In this document: in pieces, positions 24,358-35,900 of the stretch
How positions within the stretch are numbered: position 1 is the stretch's first letter
Layout: every line of letters starts with the position of its first letter
NCBI GenBank assembly: GCA_038030265.1
Contig: CM075941.1
Span: 50,941,952 to 51,005,951, forward strand
DNA from: Corythucha ciliata
Taxonomy: Eukaryota > Arthropoda > Insecta > Hemiptera > Tingidae
Direction: 5' to 3'
DNA length: 64,000 bases
Notes under the pieces: generated by a model
The model's database searches: none
Told to the model about the DNA's origin: nothing
The model's input: the letters and a program-made list of their open reading frames with translations, nothing else
Program-made: the position numbers and the translations under genes

Positions 24358-25014
24358 TTATGGAATGACCGACGTCGTGTATTTGTTAGTTTCCGGTTGA
24401 TCAAGCCGCGTTCTCTCCTGTTTACTGTCTTGATCCCTCGGTGGTGCTACCATTATTTTTATAACCATACACCTTGACCACCATCGATACCACGGCACTA
24501 CGTGGTCTTTGCCCATGAGATAAATCGTGACGACGTACCCGAGTAAAATAACTATGAGGAACATAAGAATCACACCTTGCGTATAAACAGAAGGAACGCC
24601 CAGTTTGAGGCCTTCGAGGACGAAATAGTGCATGCCGAAAGCGCATATACAACACAGAGCGATGGTGACCGACGTCAGTATTGTGGCAACAGTGAAATCA
24701 GATCGAAGGAGAACTCGGTGCCGTGGATGACGTACCCAAATGCGAACGGCTTGGAAAATGCCGTAGCGTCGCGTTCGTCGAACGTGAAACTCGTATTTAC
24801 ATATTTCGCAATTCTGTCGACCGCACATGTTGAGCCATTTCTCCAGGCAACTCAAATGGACTTTACCGAGGGAGCCTTTGCAATTGCACGGCGCTATCAG
24901 TTCCTCGCGACTTTTCGCCGACTGACATATTCGACATGGACAGAGGGACAGGTTCGAACTAGTCTCCATGTAGTTGTTGTCGACAGAGAAATCTTCCGCT
25001 TTTGGGCTGCTCAT
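24358..25014 (-). CDS. RING-CH (MARCH-type) membrane E3 ubiquitin ligase
   Basis: 218 codons from the ATG at 25014 (context ACAATGA) to the stop at 24358, in one exon. The frame is open 26 codons further upstream but without an ATG. The RING-CH domain has the C4HC3 order C27, C30, C43, C45, H53, C56, C69, C72 with the typical APCNCKGSLG and CLEKWL blocks. Two hydrophobic segments follow at about 107-128 and 146-167 with a short loop, and the tail is hydrophilic. This plan matches MARCHF2/3-like ligases, which sit in endosomal or plasma membranes and ubiquitinate membrane proteins through an E2 bound at the RING-CH. All zinc ligands are present and there are no breaks, so it looks functional; a retrogene origin is possible because it has no intron, but no A tail is obvious. 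Flanks are transposons and unique sequence. Confidence 0.88.
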   Translation of the reverse strand: MSSPKAEDFSVDNNYMETSSNLSLCPCRICQSAKSREELIAPCNCKGSLGKVHLSCLEKWLNMCGRQNCEICKYEFHVRRTRRYGIFQAVRIWVRHPRHRVLLRSDFTVATILTSVTIALCCICAFGMHYFVLEGLKLGVPSVYTQGVILMFLIVILLGYVVTIYLMGKDHVVPWYRWWSRCMVIKIMVAPPRDQDSKQERTRLDQPETNKYTTSVIP

Positions 25015-26887
25015 TGTAACTGTTTTCTCAGAATTGTTATTATTTTTAAAACAAATCAGTCTACTGTTCCAGCTAACGAGCTTCACTGACACACACGAGC
25101 GAACTCAAAATGAGTCAACGCGATCATGTGATTAACGCCGAGTTTACGTTAAAAGCGTCATCTGATTTGAAACTCGGAGCACGTTTCCATAACCGTAGCA
25201 TAACAAACTAATTTTAATTAATAAAGTCACACTGAGGCGAATAGGTGGAAGCTGGAGACTCCCGGCCCTCTAAAGGGAAATAGCGATCGAAGTGATAGCG
25301 AACGGAGAGGCTTTTAAAATTGAAATGAGCGTAGGAAAATGATGTTCGAGTTTCAAACTTTCCGCATCATTTTGCTATCGAAATGGGTAAAATTTTATAC
25401 GAAATATCCTTTTTTAAACTGTTCTCACGATAATTTTTGAGATGTGATAACATCCTTTAACTTTATTTTTAAATTTTATGGTTCGGGAGTGAACGTGGCA
25501 TCGTGGGGAACCAATTTTTTACCAACCGCAGAAAATTATATTTTGTAAGGTGTGCAATCAGGCACATTCTGGATAATGGACATGTCTGTGACAGGGCACT
25601 GCGCACAAAAAAAAAAGAAAAAAAAAGCCTCGCCCCACCCAGTTACATAATAGGCCCATCCCTCATCTTCGTTTTTAATTTCAATTTCGTTATAACGCAC
25701 GTGTCCTGTTGTTATAAGTGTGTCACTTTCATTATTCCATAATTTTCCAAGGTTGTCATCCTTCAAGCTTGATCGCCCCTTCTTTATCAATTATCACTCT
25801 CTGAAAGCTCAAGCTCCCCCCCTCCCCTTATTAGTGGACGTAATCTTGAAACCTTAAACCTATATCCCTTCGCGAAGCCCCCTTCTGCACCGAGTGAAAC
25901 TTCCTGCCAGGGGCTATGCCCCTCGGGAAAGGTGTGAAATTACCTCGTGACCGTAATTCACCGTCAAAACTTCGTTAACTATGTGAACGATCACTCGGTG
26001 GAAAACCTGTAAACGTCTCTTTCGCGCGTGGTTCGTGCTCTTCAGAAGGGAACAGGGGTTGTGAGAACTTACATTATTGTGTTCCACGTGTTTCAAGAAC
26101 AATGGGCTCAATCAAGCGAGTTCCCTGAAAACTTGCTTATGTCACCCCCCCTTCCCCTCACTGATGATCCACAACGGAATAAAATATTTTGCCACTTCAG
26201 TAAAATGGAAAGAAAACGGTCTTTTAGCTTCATAAACGAACATAGCACTTGTGGCAAGAGGATGCGGTTCCCATACCGTTCGTTGCCACCCCCACCCCGT
26301 TCACTGCGCTGATTTCGATACGTCAGCACTTCAATTTGAACTATAAACGCCAAAAGTTCCATGAGAATAAATGGTGAACCATCGGAGGGACTAAAAGGGG
26401 AAAAAAAATGTCTCCTCCAAAAACCAAGAGAACAGGAAAATAAAAGGAAAGATCGGCGAAGAATGATTTAAATTTATTTTCATTTTTATTTTCTGTTTCT
26501 TCTGGCAGGCTTTAAAGTAATAAATGAAAAAAAAAAAAAAAAATGGTTTGTCCTTTGTTTCGTAGAATTATTTTCGTTGGGAAATAAAGCGAAAGAAAAT
26601 GTTTATTAGGGCTTAAAACAGCCCGCAGGGACCTTCACCAGCTAGAGAGAAAATTCAAATTAGTTGTGGTGGAAAGGGAAGGGGGGGGGTGATTTTAATC
26701 GTCTCATTCTTGGGAGAAGAAACGCGCAGTCTATTTATTTGTTAGGAACTCAAGTAATTTTATGGAAAATAAAAAATGTCGACTCAACAGCATGCAACAG
26801 AAAAGGGCTGGAAACTTTCTGGAACATCACTGTATCGTTGTCGTTGACATAACTAGCGTGCGGGGGGAAAAGAGTAGAAGTCACAAA
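25015..26887. other. Upstream flank of MARCH gene and unique sequence; no gene seen
   Basis: No further coding region is convincing. 25100-25250 may carry the MARCH promoter but no clear TATA or initiator could be assigned. Short A runs occur at 25608-25626 and 26527-26543. 25800-26360 is unique, moderately GC-rich and unassigned. Confidence 0.4.
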
Positions 26888-28481
26888 CAGGGGCGTAGCC
26901 AGCCCATGATCAAGGGGTGGGCAGCCAGCCAAGCACACGGATTCAGAGTTTGTGGGGGGGGGGGGCGCACGACTTGAGAAAAAGTGCTCGTTCGCGGATG
27001 AAATCCATGAAAAGGACATTTTCCGACTAGTACTGAGCGAAAACACCTGTTCACGGCTAGAATTGAGAAATAGCGCTGATTCACGTTGAACTTGAGAAAT
27101 AAATCTGCTCATTGTTCGCGGTTGAAATTGAGAAAACACGCGATCCAAAGTTCGGGCCGAAATTAAGAAAATGCGCTAACTCACGGTTTACAGTGCTCTT
27201 TTCGCGGCTAAATTTGACAAATTAAATTGCGCGTTCAATGCAGAATTGAGAAAAATCGCTCATTTGCGGCTAAAATCGAGGGAAAATGCCAATTCACGGC
27301 TAAAATTGAGAAATGGAGCTCATTCACGCAGGTAAAATTGAGAGGAGGCACCAGTTCGTGGTTTCTCAAACCAACATCTCGGTGAACATTGCGAAAAAGT
27401 GATAATTTACGGTTTTTATACATTCATACAGCAAGTTTGCGGGTACAATCGAGAAAGAGGGCGACTTAGCGCACACATTTTTGAAAAAGTTCTTATTTTC
27501 GGCTAAAATCAAGGCACATTGAGGAAAACACCTATTTTAAGGTTCGCGATGCAACGTCCGGAGCGGCTAAAATTGAAGGAAAATGAATTGGCAAAATTGT
27601 CACAGTTTTTTGTTGATTACAGTGTAATTGTCGTGGCTAAAATTGAGAAATAGCGTTCATTCACAGGTTACATTGAGGAAAAACTGTTCTTTCGCAGCTG
27701 AAATTGAAAGAACGCACGATGCCCAGTGCTGGCCGTAATTCAAATAGTAAATCAAAAATGCGTTATTTCACGGTTTTTTAAGACCTTTGTACGGTTAAAA
27801 TGAAGAAAATAGGCTATATTTCGAGGTAGAATTGAGAAAAATCACTCAGTTTCACCTAAAATTAAAGACAAACGTCAATTCTACTCTACAAATAGTGCTC
27901 ATTCAAGAGTTAAATGGGGGGGGGGGATTCTGTGCAACTCCTCTTGAGGAAAAACTGGATCCACCACGCCTGTGGGCAGATTCACTGGCGAAAATAACAG
28001 ATGAACCATTGCCTTTTTTCAGGCTTCTAACAGGATCTGGAGGTTAGAATCGCGTCAATTCACGGTCATCAGAGACTAAATTTGCACAGAAACGGCCATT
28101 ATCCATCAAAAAATAAATATCCGCTGGAAACCTGTCGGTTTGTTGCCTTCTATTTCGGATTTTATGTCGAAAAATCGAAACTTCTCTCCCTCCCACCCCG
28201 GAAAGTGATACTTTTGGAGCTGAACTTTAAATTTTAGACATGAGACGGTAAACAGAGCTGGCAGTTTCTCTTCTACTATAATTCTGTATGGCCCAGCAGG
28301 CTAAACACGATTTGAGCTAACCCAAACACATGAAATTGCCCGTCGAACCTTGCGAAAAGGGATTTTAGTGTGAAAAATCAGCAAAATCGGTTTCCAAGTT
28401 AAGCTGACCCTCGAAATCGGTTTGTCAGCAACAAACATGCGCGAAATTTTTATTTTTAGTGAAACCGATGTGCGAATTTTT

Positions 28482-28504
28482 TTTTTATAATATAATAATA
28501 TATA

Positions 28505-28539
<35 letters not shown>

Positions 28540-28605
28540 TATTAAATAAAGAAATAAAATAAATAATATAATAATATATAAAAAAATAATATATAATATA
28601 ATAAA
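28482..28605. repeat. AT-rich repeat, left of LINE
   Basis: TAA/TATAA-rich tract. Its last ~65 bases (ATTAAATAAA to ATAATATATAATATAATAAA) recur almost unchanged at 33705-33772 on the other side of the LINE. Confidence 0.7.
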
Positions 28606-28631
28606 GAGAGAGGAAAAGAAAGACTTATCCC

Positions 28632-30038
28632 ATGGATCCGTATGAAGTGAATCCTCCAACGAAAAAAAAGGCACGATCCCCAAAAGATAAAATGAGCGAA
28701 AATCGAAAAAGACGTGAGCAGTATAGAAACGAGCTGCTTTCAGATGAGTCGACCGAAAGTAAATCTCGAATGGGCGGAACAGGGGAATGGGAACGCTCTT
28801 TCTCAGTGAAGCCGAAGGAGGGATCTTTCAAAGAAGTATCGAAGTTTAAACTAGCCAGAGAGATAATAAATGCCATTGGCAACGTGGAAAACTTTAGGAA
28901 ACTGTCGAATGGTTCCTTATTAATTGTGATCGCCGAAAAAGACCAAGCTCCCAAGGTAAAGAACTTGGAAAAACTTGGAGGTTTCGAAGTCACAGTCGAC
29001 GCTCCTGTTAATTATAATACTGTAAACTGTAGTAAATGACTACGAAATTAAATATGCTGAAGAAGCTGAGTTGGTTGATGTTTTCAGTGAAGCTGGAGTT
29101 ATCGCGGCCAGAATAATAAGAAAGAAGGAAGGAGACAAGGAAGTCAAGACTGCCACAGCTGTACTAACCTTTAAAGGCAGGAAGGTGCCTAACTACGTCA
29201 CGGGTGCATGTCAAAGGTTTAAAGTCAGGAAATATATTCCTGCACCGCGGAAATGTTTCCGTTGCTTTAAATTCGGCCTCATTAGCATAAGATGCAACTC
29301 GAAATACGAATACTGTTCATGTGGACTGCCGAAGCACGAAGAGCAACAATGCCAAGAGCCCCCGGTCTGCTTGAATTGCGGCGAGGGGCACACGGCGACG
29401 TGGAGGCTGTGCCCCACTTATAAGTTTGAGCAAGAAACCCAACGCCTAATGGTTGAAAATGACTGTAGTTTCAAGGAAGCTAGATTGTTACAAAGAAGTG
29501 GCAACATGTTGGAGGCCCAATCTGTCGTATGCGCGGAGGGTCGCAGAAGGCACAAACGTAACCGGCGTGTCCGTGAGAAATCGAGTTCCTGAACCTGATG
29601 GCAGTACTACTAAACAGCAAATGCCGTCACGCGCGCACGCCGTCGCCATATGCACTGCCGCGTGACGTTCGTGCAAGAGCAATAAATGTCACGGACCTCG
29701 AAAGAATAGTAACTAGAACTAGAAATAGTAAACCGCAGGATGCTCTTACTTCGAGGGGTACACTTCCGTCAGCTGAAAGGCCGATAAAAAAACAAGTAGA
29801 ACAAGATTCAGGGAATGCAGGGTCATCAAAGAGTGAGTGGGAGAAGGTCTTGAACGATGCCCAGAATATCGTCCCTGAAAATGGGGCCGGGAATTCCCCG
29901 TTCTCCGAAAAGGAGAATATTGACGCAGCTGAGGATAGTGAGGATACTGAATCCTCACACTCAAGCAAAAAAGGATGGAAAAAGGGGAGGAAGAGAGGTT
30001 CGTGGAAGGAGCAGCGAGCACGTGGAAGAAGGAAATGA
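28632..30038 (+). pseudogene. LINE ORF1 (gag-like) with zinc knuckles, broken
   Basis: Begins at the ATG at 28632 with a basic N terminus (PPTKKKARSPK). A stop near 29037 and another at 29590 divide it. The central part has three Cys/His knuckles: CFRCFKFGLISIRC, where the usual His is Leu, then CSCGLPKHEEQQC and CLNCGEGHTATWRLC. The third piece (29598-30038) is an acidic then Lys/Arg-rich tail (KKGWKKGRKRG). ORF1 proteins coat the element RNA. The interruptions and lost His make this copy inactive. Confidence 0.7.
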
Positions 30039-30106
30039 AAAGAACAACAAAAATGAGAAAGCAAAAAATTGTGTTTAATTATGAATAATCCAAGTGATAA
30101 TAAAGA

Positions 30107-33100
30107 ATGTTACACTTCTTGGAATGGAATCTGAGAGGGTACCATAAACGCTTGGACGAACTGAAATCAATTATCTACCAGTACGATCCCATTGTTATGG
30201 CTTTGCAGGAAACGCACTTCTCGGACAGCATGACGGCTTCTATTCCAGGTTATACGTCTTTCTTGAGATCCTGTGCCGTGGCTCCTGGAGGAAGACGGCA
30301 CGAAGGTGTGGCATTGTTCTGTAAAGAGTTTATTAGCTGCAGGGATATCACTCCTGAAACCAACCTGCAAGCGATAGTGATCAGAATTGAGGTGCCGTGC
30401 CCGTTGACAATATGCTCTTTGTACTTACCAGGCCAACGATGGGACGTGGGCGACGTTCGACGGTTTATTAGCTCACTCCCAGCACCGGTACTAATTCTGT
30501 CAGATGTGAATGTCCATCACGTATCGTGGGGTTCCAGACGTTCTACCACCGTCTGGTTGCGTTCTGGAGTCTTTGCTGAGCGATTTGCAACTTATAACCT
30601 TGAATGACGCCGCATTTCACGGCAAGCACGGGTTCCTTCGATGCTATTGATCTAAGTATAGCTAGCTCCTCGTTATCCGCTGACTTCGAGTGGATAGTTC
30701 TGCCGGAACTGCATCAATCGGACCACTTTCCTATATTGATAAAACACAACAACGGTATGACTCGATTCAAGGAAAGCAAGGACACTTGGGTTTTTAAACA
30801 AGCAGACTGGGAAAGGTACACAAATGTTTTAAACTTACCGGACTTGACTCATGACTTGGACGAAGACGTACAGGCCTACACAAGTGCCATCATGGATGCT
30901 GCTCGTGACGCAATACCTCGAAGAAAACAATGGAAGAGCTCCGCTGGGCGACACGTGCCATGGTGGAATTCTGAAATACAAAAAGCCAACATACAGAAAA
31001 AGGTAAAATTTAACCGCTTCAAAAAACATCCAACAACAGAGAATCTCATTGCCTTCAAACAACAAAGGGCCTACGAAAGGCTGCTGAAGCAAAAAGCTAA
31101 AAGAAAGTCGTGGGAGGAGTACGTCTCGACCATGAACTCAAGTACGCCTAGTGCCGAGGTATGGGACAAGATCAGGACGCTTAAAGGTCGCCCGACAAAC
31201 ACAGCCCCTATTTACATTATTAGTGAAAGTAATGGTGAAATTCTGAGCGATTCAATAGATATTGCCAATGAATATGCTAGGTATTATGCCTCCGTAACAG
31301 CTGCAAGGGAAGTTCGGCTCAATATAGAAGAGCAGACTGCTCGAAATATGTCATACGACTCCCAGACTCAGGAGGAGTATAACGTCCCTTTCACGCTCGA
31401 CGAGTTGGAGCGGGCATGGTCTGTCCTCCCCTCTCGTGAATCACCGGGAATAGAGGACTTGCCAAACGAAATGCTTTTAAGAATTGCAGGGATAAATAAG
31501 ACCAGGCTATTAGATTTTTTCAATGAGCTTTGGGTAGAAGGTTACTATCCGAATGCGTGGAAACAGGCTGTCATTATCCCCATATTAAAACCAGGAAAAG
31601 ATCCACAAAGGGTCACAAGCTACCGTCCAATATCATTAACGAGTTGCATAGGAAAACTGTACGAGAAACTTGTAAATTTCAGGCTAATGCAAGTTTTGGA
31701 GAGTAAAAATCTCATAAACAAGTACCAAACTGGTTTCAGACAAGGCCATTCGACGGAAGATCAGCTCATATTTTTGGAGCAGATCGTGCAAGACGCATTC
31801 TTGGATAGAGACCACGTGACTGCCGTCTTTTTCGATATTAAAAGCGCCTTTGACAGGGTGCTCCGTTTTGCTGTCCTAAAGCAGCTGGATGGATGGAAAT
31901 TTAAAGGTAGCTTACCGAAGACTATTAAAAGCTTTCTGACAACACGTGACTTCGTCGTCCGAGTAGGAAATTCATTCTCATCCAGATTTACGCAGGAAAC
32001 CGGTGCCCCTCAAGGGTCTGTCCTAAGCGTTACCGTATTTATTATAGCAATAAACAATCTAACCCAGAATTTGCCGAGGCATGTTCAGGCATCTATATAT
32101 GCTGATGATCTGGCCATCTTCTATAGACATTCGCACAACTCCTATGACGAAAATTGCCTGCAATTGGCAATCGACCAACTCGTTGAGAACGCTGCGTTCG
32201 CAGGATAGTTATTCTCTGTAGAAAAAACAGTGGCGGTGCATTTCTGTCGATTACGTACAGCACACAATACACCTCCGCTATATCTCCAGGCCACAGAAAT
32301 TGAGTTTAGAGAATACCACAAGTTCCTAGGTGTACATTTTGACAACAAGTTAAGGTGGAGGAAACACATAAGTGAAACGGCTGCAAAATGTGAAATGGCC
32401 TTGAAAGTAATGAAAGTTATTTCAAATCATAAATGGGGTGCTGATAAGGACATCCTGCTGAAGATTTTTGATAGTCTGGTAAGGGCGAAAATGGATTATG
32501 GATCGGTAGTATATAGCGGAGCAAGGAAATCGTGGCTGTTACAGTTGGATAGAATTTACCAACTGGGCCTCAGGATATCCATAGGAGCTTTTCGCACCAC
32601 ACCTGTGAACGATCTCTTCGTCCCCACATCACGGCTGCCCCTTGAGCTCCATCGAAGTTTGATCAGAATGAAATACGCACTCAAGCTAAAGAGAAACCCC
32701 GTACATTTTCTGCGAGAGCATTTATTGGAGGCAAGGAGAATAAGCGATTATGCTAGGCTGCCGACAAGAACGAAGCCGTACCCCGTGAGACTAACAGAAA
32801 CTCTTGGGCAACTGGAAATAGGGCTGCCTAATGTTTTCGAGAGGAAGGACAAAATCTACTCCTGGATGTACCCAAAAGTAAAACTGGACTTAACTCTACA
32901 AGTGGGTCTAAAGAAACCACTGTCAACCGGTGAGTCCATAGCATTATTCAGACAAGCGACCGAAAAGTACGAGGACTTCCTTTTTGTATATACCGACGGG
33001 TCGAAGACGAATAATGGAACAGGTTTTGGCTGCTACATATCGAACGAAGCCAGTTACTCCAGCCCGTTACCTAGAAGTGCGTCAAGCTACACAGCCGAGT

Positions 33101-33321
33101 TGTATGCAATACATCATTCGCTTAACTATTGTATCAACCGAGCTCACAGCAAAATATTAATCCTCACGGACTCGCTTAGCTCCCTCCTCGCCCTGAAGAA
33201 TAAACTAACGTCCAACGATTTAGTTAATAGAATTCTCCTTAGACTGCACGAACTAAATAGGCAAGAAAAGGAAGTGCGAGCGGAAGGTACTGGAATTCTT
33301 GAAAAAAATAGGTATTTTTGA
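30107..33321 (+). pseudogene. LINE ORF2: endonuclease, reverse transcriptase, partial RNase H
   Basis: From the ATG at 30107: endonuclease motifs WNLRGYHKRLDEL, ALQETH, LYLPGQRWD and LSDVNVHH, then a frame shift near 30600 and the endonuclease end IDLSIASS..QSDHFPIL. RT follows with IIPILKPGKDP, YRPISLTS, FFDIKSAFDRV, GAPQGSVLS and the catalytic IYADDLAIF (about 32096-32122). A TAG at 32206-32208 breaks the frame, which then continues as KFLGVHFDNKLRW. RNase H keeps YTDGSKTNN, YTAELYAI and ILTDSLSSL, its three acidic motifs, but the frame stops at 33321 before the final His/Asp block. Enzymatic pieces are well preserved, so only one shift and one stop separate it from continuity up to the 3' truncation. 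Confidence 0.85.
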
Positions 33322-33694
33322 ATTAATATAGGAAACTTACTGTGATATGACACGATACGTAGTGAAACTACCAATACTGTAGGCTGTGATCTTGTTAGAA
33401 ATCTGTGATACCTCTCTGTGATGTAGTTTGTTACAAATGTTGTCGATTTAAAACCTGAAGCAAAAAAAAAAATTTTAGTAAACAATTTGAAAAAATTAAA
33501 CTTACCTTAGAATATTATGCTGGACAGCGTAGTCAGAGATATTTTTGATGCCGTAGGAATTTACGTAACAGAGATGATAATAATAAGACTCAGTACATTG
33601 GTTGATTATAGGCACAACACTGGATTTTTTACTGACCTCGTAAATGGCTAATGACCACAGTAGTCCATGCCATAAAAAAAAATAAATAAAAATA
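33322..33694. other. Unassigned sequence between LINE and AT repeat
   Basis: Not found in hAT copy 1 and not recognisable as LINE 3' UTR. It may be the replaced 3' end of the LINE or a separate insertion. No gene seen. Confidence 0.35.
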
Positions 33695-33772
33695 TATGAA
33701 ATATATTAAATAAATAAATAAAATAAATAATATAATAATAATATATAAAAAATAATATATAATATAATAAAT
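33695..33772. repeat. AT-rich repeat, right of LINE
   Basis: Direct counterpart of 28540-28605. In hAT copy 1 the matching position is a short, non-expanded TATAATAAATTTGTG, so the AT repeat came with or after the LINE insertion. Confidence 0.7.
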
Positions 33773-34576
33773 TTGTGTTTCTGTTAGCCAGGTCAGGGAA
33801 GATAATTTTGGAATTTTGGAGCTGCCCCACTAAATCTGTGTTTTTGATTCTAGGGGAGGGCAACTGCCCACCCCTGCCCCCCGCTGGCTACGCCCATGGT
33901 CACAAAATAGGTGAAATGAGTTTATATCGTGAATCATCCCGTCTGAAATCGTTCTTTTCTACGGTGTAAATAAGATGAATCAAAGCCTTCTCGATGCTGG
34001 TGGATTCAAAACAGTAAAGGTATAGTAAGAACTCACGTTGCTGTAAGGAAGCCGTATTTTTACAGACCCAATCCAGAGAATTTGGTGACATTTTGTTATT
34101 GTACGAGTTAAAACCTGAATTTTGAATGTACAATACCCCTCTCCCCACCATCTATAAAGATTGCCAAACGAACTGCCTGGGAGAACACTCTTGTTAAATT
34201 TAATCCTATGGGCCGTATTCATAGACCTTCCTTAAAGAGGCCTTAACTTAAGGTCTCCTTTGCGCGATATTTCGTATTCAGAAACGTACCTTACCCTCCT
34301 TGACTTGAAGCCTGCTTAAGAGATCCTTAGCCATCAGAAATGTGGTATTCATAGAACCACCTCAACTTATCGCTTACTTAAAGGAAATCTATTTGCTGGT
34401 TATAGTGGGTGAATTTTTAAAGGAACTCGAGACCAACTTTAAGGTCTCCTTACAGTCTTCACAGTGTGTCATCATGTCAGATACGGAAGAATTTATCGAA
34501 TTTATTCGTCTGTTGTGTGTTGTCCTCCAATTCCACCTCATGTTGTGGTGAATCTATTCCAGCTAAAAAGGACAAA

Positions 34577-35211
34577 TCAAAATCTCTTGCGCCGTGGAAG
34601 GCCAACCTGGAAATAAAGAAATGACGTACCTGACACTACTGGGACCATGGAATCGCCATCAAGCATGTAATGCCGATTCGCTCCCGAAATAACTTCGGCA
34701 ATTGTGTCGCTATCGACGGTGTCGCGAATTTCTATATCGACAGTTTGTGTCAGAGTATCTAGAAAAGGCTTGTCGCAGTCGCCTGGCTCGTTGAAGGGAA
34801 CGACCCACCACCCGTTCCCATGCGTTCCTTCTTTTCCGCTGCCAACTCTTTTTTTCTCTGGGTTTTCATGTTATCCCAGCATTTTCTAAGCTGATCAGCA
34901 GTCCTCTGAAATGAATACACCCAAGGATTAGGTTTACACCCATGTTGAGATGGACGGACTATAGAGGCCTCTGTCGACATGTAATGAAGTTACTTCGCGA
35001 GAATGAAAAAATAACACAATTAGGTTACCTTGATAGAAATTCCACGGCTGTTAAATTCCGTTTCGATTTCCTCCCATTCTTTTTTCTTTGATGAAGTTGT
35101 CACGGCGTCGATTTTTTTGTTTTCAACGACGTGGAGATGACGCTGAATAATCTCCTGAAGCAAACACCTTTCTTCTCCCGAGAAGTTGACTCTTTTTTTC
35201 TTTTCGGACAT
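34577..35211 (-). pseudogene. Harbinger Myb/SANT-like DNA-binding protein, one frameshift
   Basis: Exon 1 runs from the ATG at 35211 to a donor AAG|GTAACC at 35029; it encodes RVNFSGEERCLLQEII, VVENKKIDAVTTSSKKKEW and EEIETEFNSRG, the pattern of MADF/MSANT trihelix proteins. Exon 2 starts after TTTCAG at 34905 in matching phase with RTADQLRKCWDNMK. The 123-base intron is canonical. A stop near 34759 is caused by a shift: the neighbouring frame continues with an acidic tail (DIEIRDTVDSDTIAEV) to a TGA at 34577-34579. In Harbinger elements this protein brings the transposase to the DNA and nucleus. Divergent orientation to the transposase is usual for the family. Confidence 0.75.
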
Positions 35212-35379
35212 CTCTTTTATACTCGGAGAACGGAAAAAACGCACAAGACACTATCAACGTGGCAGAGGACTGACATCAATGAAAATTAAAGTCAGCCTGC
35301 CGCGTGAGAAGGGGAAGGTTTACTTACTAACGCTAGAGACCACAATGATTTCAATCAAATTGTGAGCAGGCGAGGATCC

Positions 35380-35900
35380 AGAGTTTTCTCAAGGGGGGGG
35401 GGGAGGCAAAAAAGTTTCTCCACGTTTTTTCTCAATTTTATCCGCAATCGAGCCCTTTTACGCAATTCATCCATGAAAAGGTCTCCATAAACCGTCAGTT
35501 TATTGGCTTTTCTTACTTTGATATGGATTATGCATCGCGAATTGAGGAATATGATGTGCGCTTCCTCAATTTCAGCAATTTTTTCCCATTTTGACCGTGA
35601 ATTGGCGTTTTTACAGCAAATCAGTTCTTCCTCGTCGATTTTGCCGTCAACGAGCCCCTTTTCTCATTTTTTAGATGCGAATATGAGCTCTTTTGCAATT
35701 TTATCCGCGGGTAGGCCGTTTTACTCAATTTTAACCGGGAATTAGAGGAATTTCGGCCACGGACTTGCCCCAAGGAACTGCGCATTCTTATATTGCACTA
35801 TTTCTTAATTTTCGTCTGGATGTTGCAACGAAAAGCTGCGGGGTTTTTCTACATTTTGGGAACGGATTAATTGAAACTTTCCCTAATAATTACGCATGCG
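35380..35900. repeat. Family C array inside the Harbinger element
   Basis: Starts at GGCGAGGATCCAGAGTTTTC followed by a G run, then TTTTCTCAATTTTATCCGCA-type units. The same GGATCCAG..TTTTCCTCAAG phrase opens the array in both hAT-like copies (18193 and 27950), so it may be the end of a family C carrier element. Confidence 0.5.

Larger units (their letters stand above)
28620..33321 (+). mobile_element. I-like non-LTR retrotransposon, 3'-truncated
   Basis: Contains a nucleic-acid-binding ORF1 and an ORF2 with AP endonuclease, RT and the first half of RNase H. It ends inside RNase H instead of at an A tail. Flanking AT-rich direct repeats of about 65 bases may be an expanded target duplication. 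Breaks are few (about four), so the copy is fairly young. The I clade assignment rests on a CCHC ORF1 plus RT followed by RNase H. Confidence 0.8.
26888..33898 (-). mobile_element. Non-autonomous hAT-like element, copy 2, split by a LINE
   Basis: Starts CAGGGGCGTAGCCAGCC and ends GGCTACGCCCATG; GTCACAAA flanks it exactly on both sides (26880-26887 and 33899-33906), the 8-bp duplication typical of hAT. It is inverted relative to copy 1. Matching parts are 26888-28481 and 33773-33898; the sequence between is AT-rich repeat plus an I-like LINE. Without the insert it is about 1.7 kb. Family C array fills 26990-27900. No transposase is encoded. Confidence 0.85.

Noticed and set aside
24577..25089. 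170-codon plus-strand ORF
   Set aside because: It lies antisense to the MARCH gene; the minus strand has a complete RING-CH domain, the plus strand has no recognisable content.
28456..28683. Minus-strand ORF rich in Tyr and Ile
   Set aside because: It is a translation of the TAA/TATAA repeat and not a protein gene.
29627..30064. 145-codon minus-strand ORF (Ser/Phe-rich)
   Set aside because: Antisense to the Lys/Glu-rich end of LINE ORF1; composition explains the open frame.
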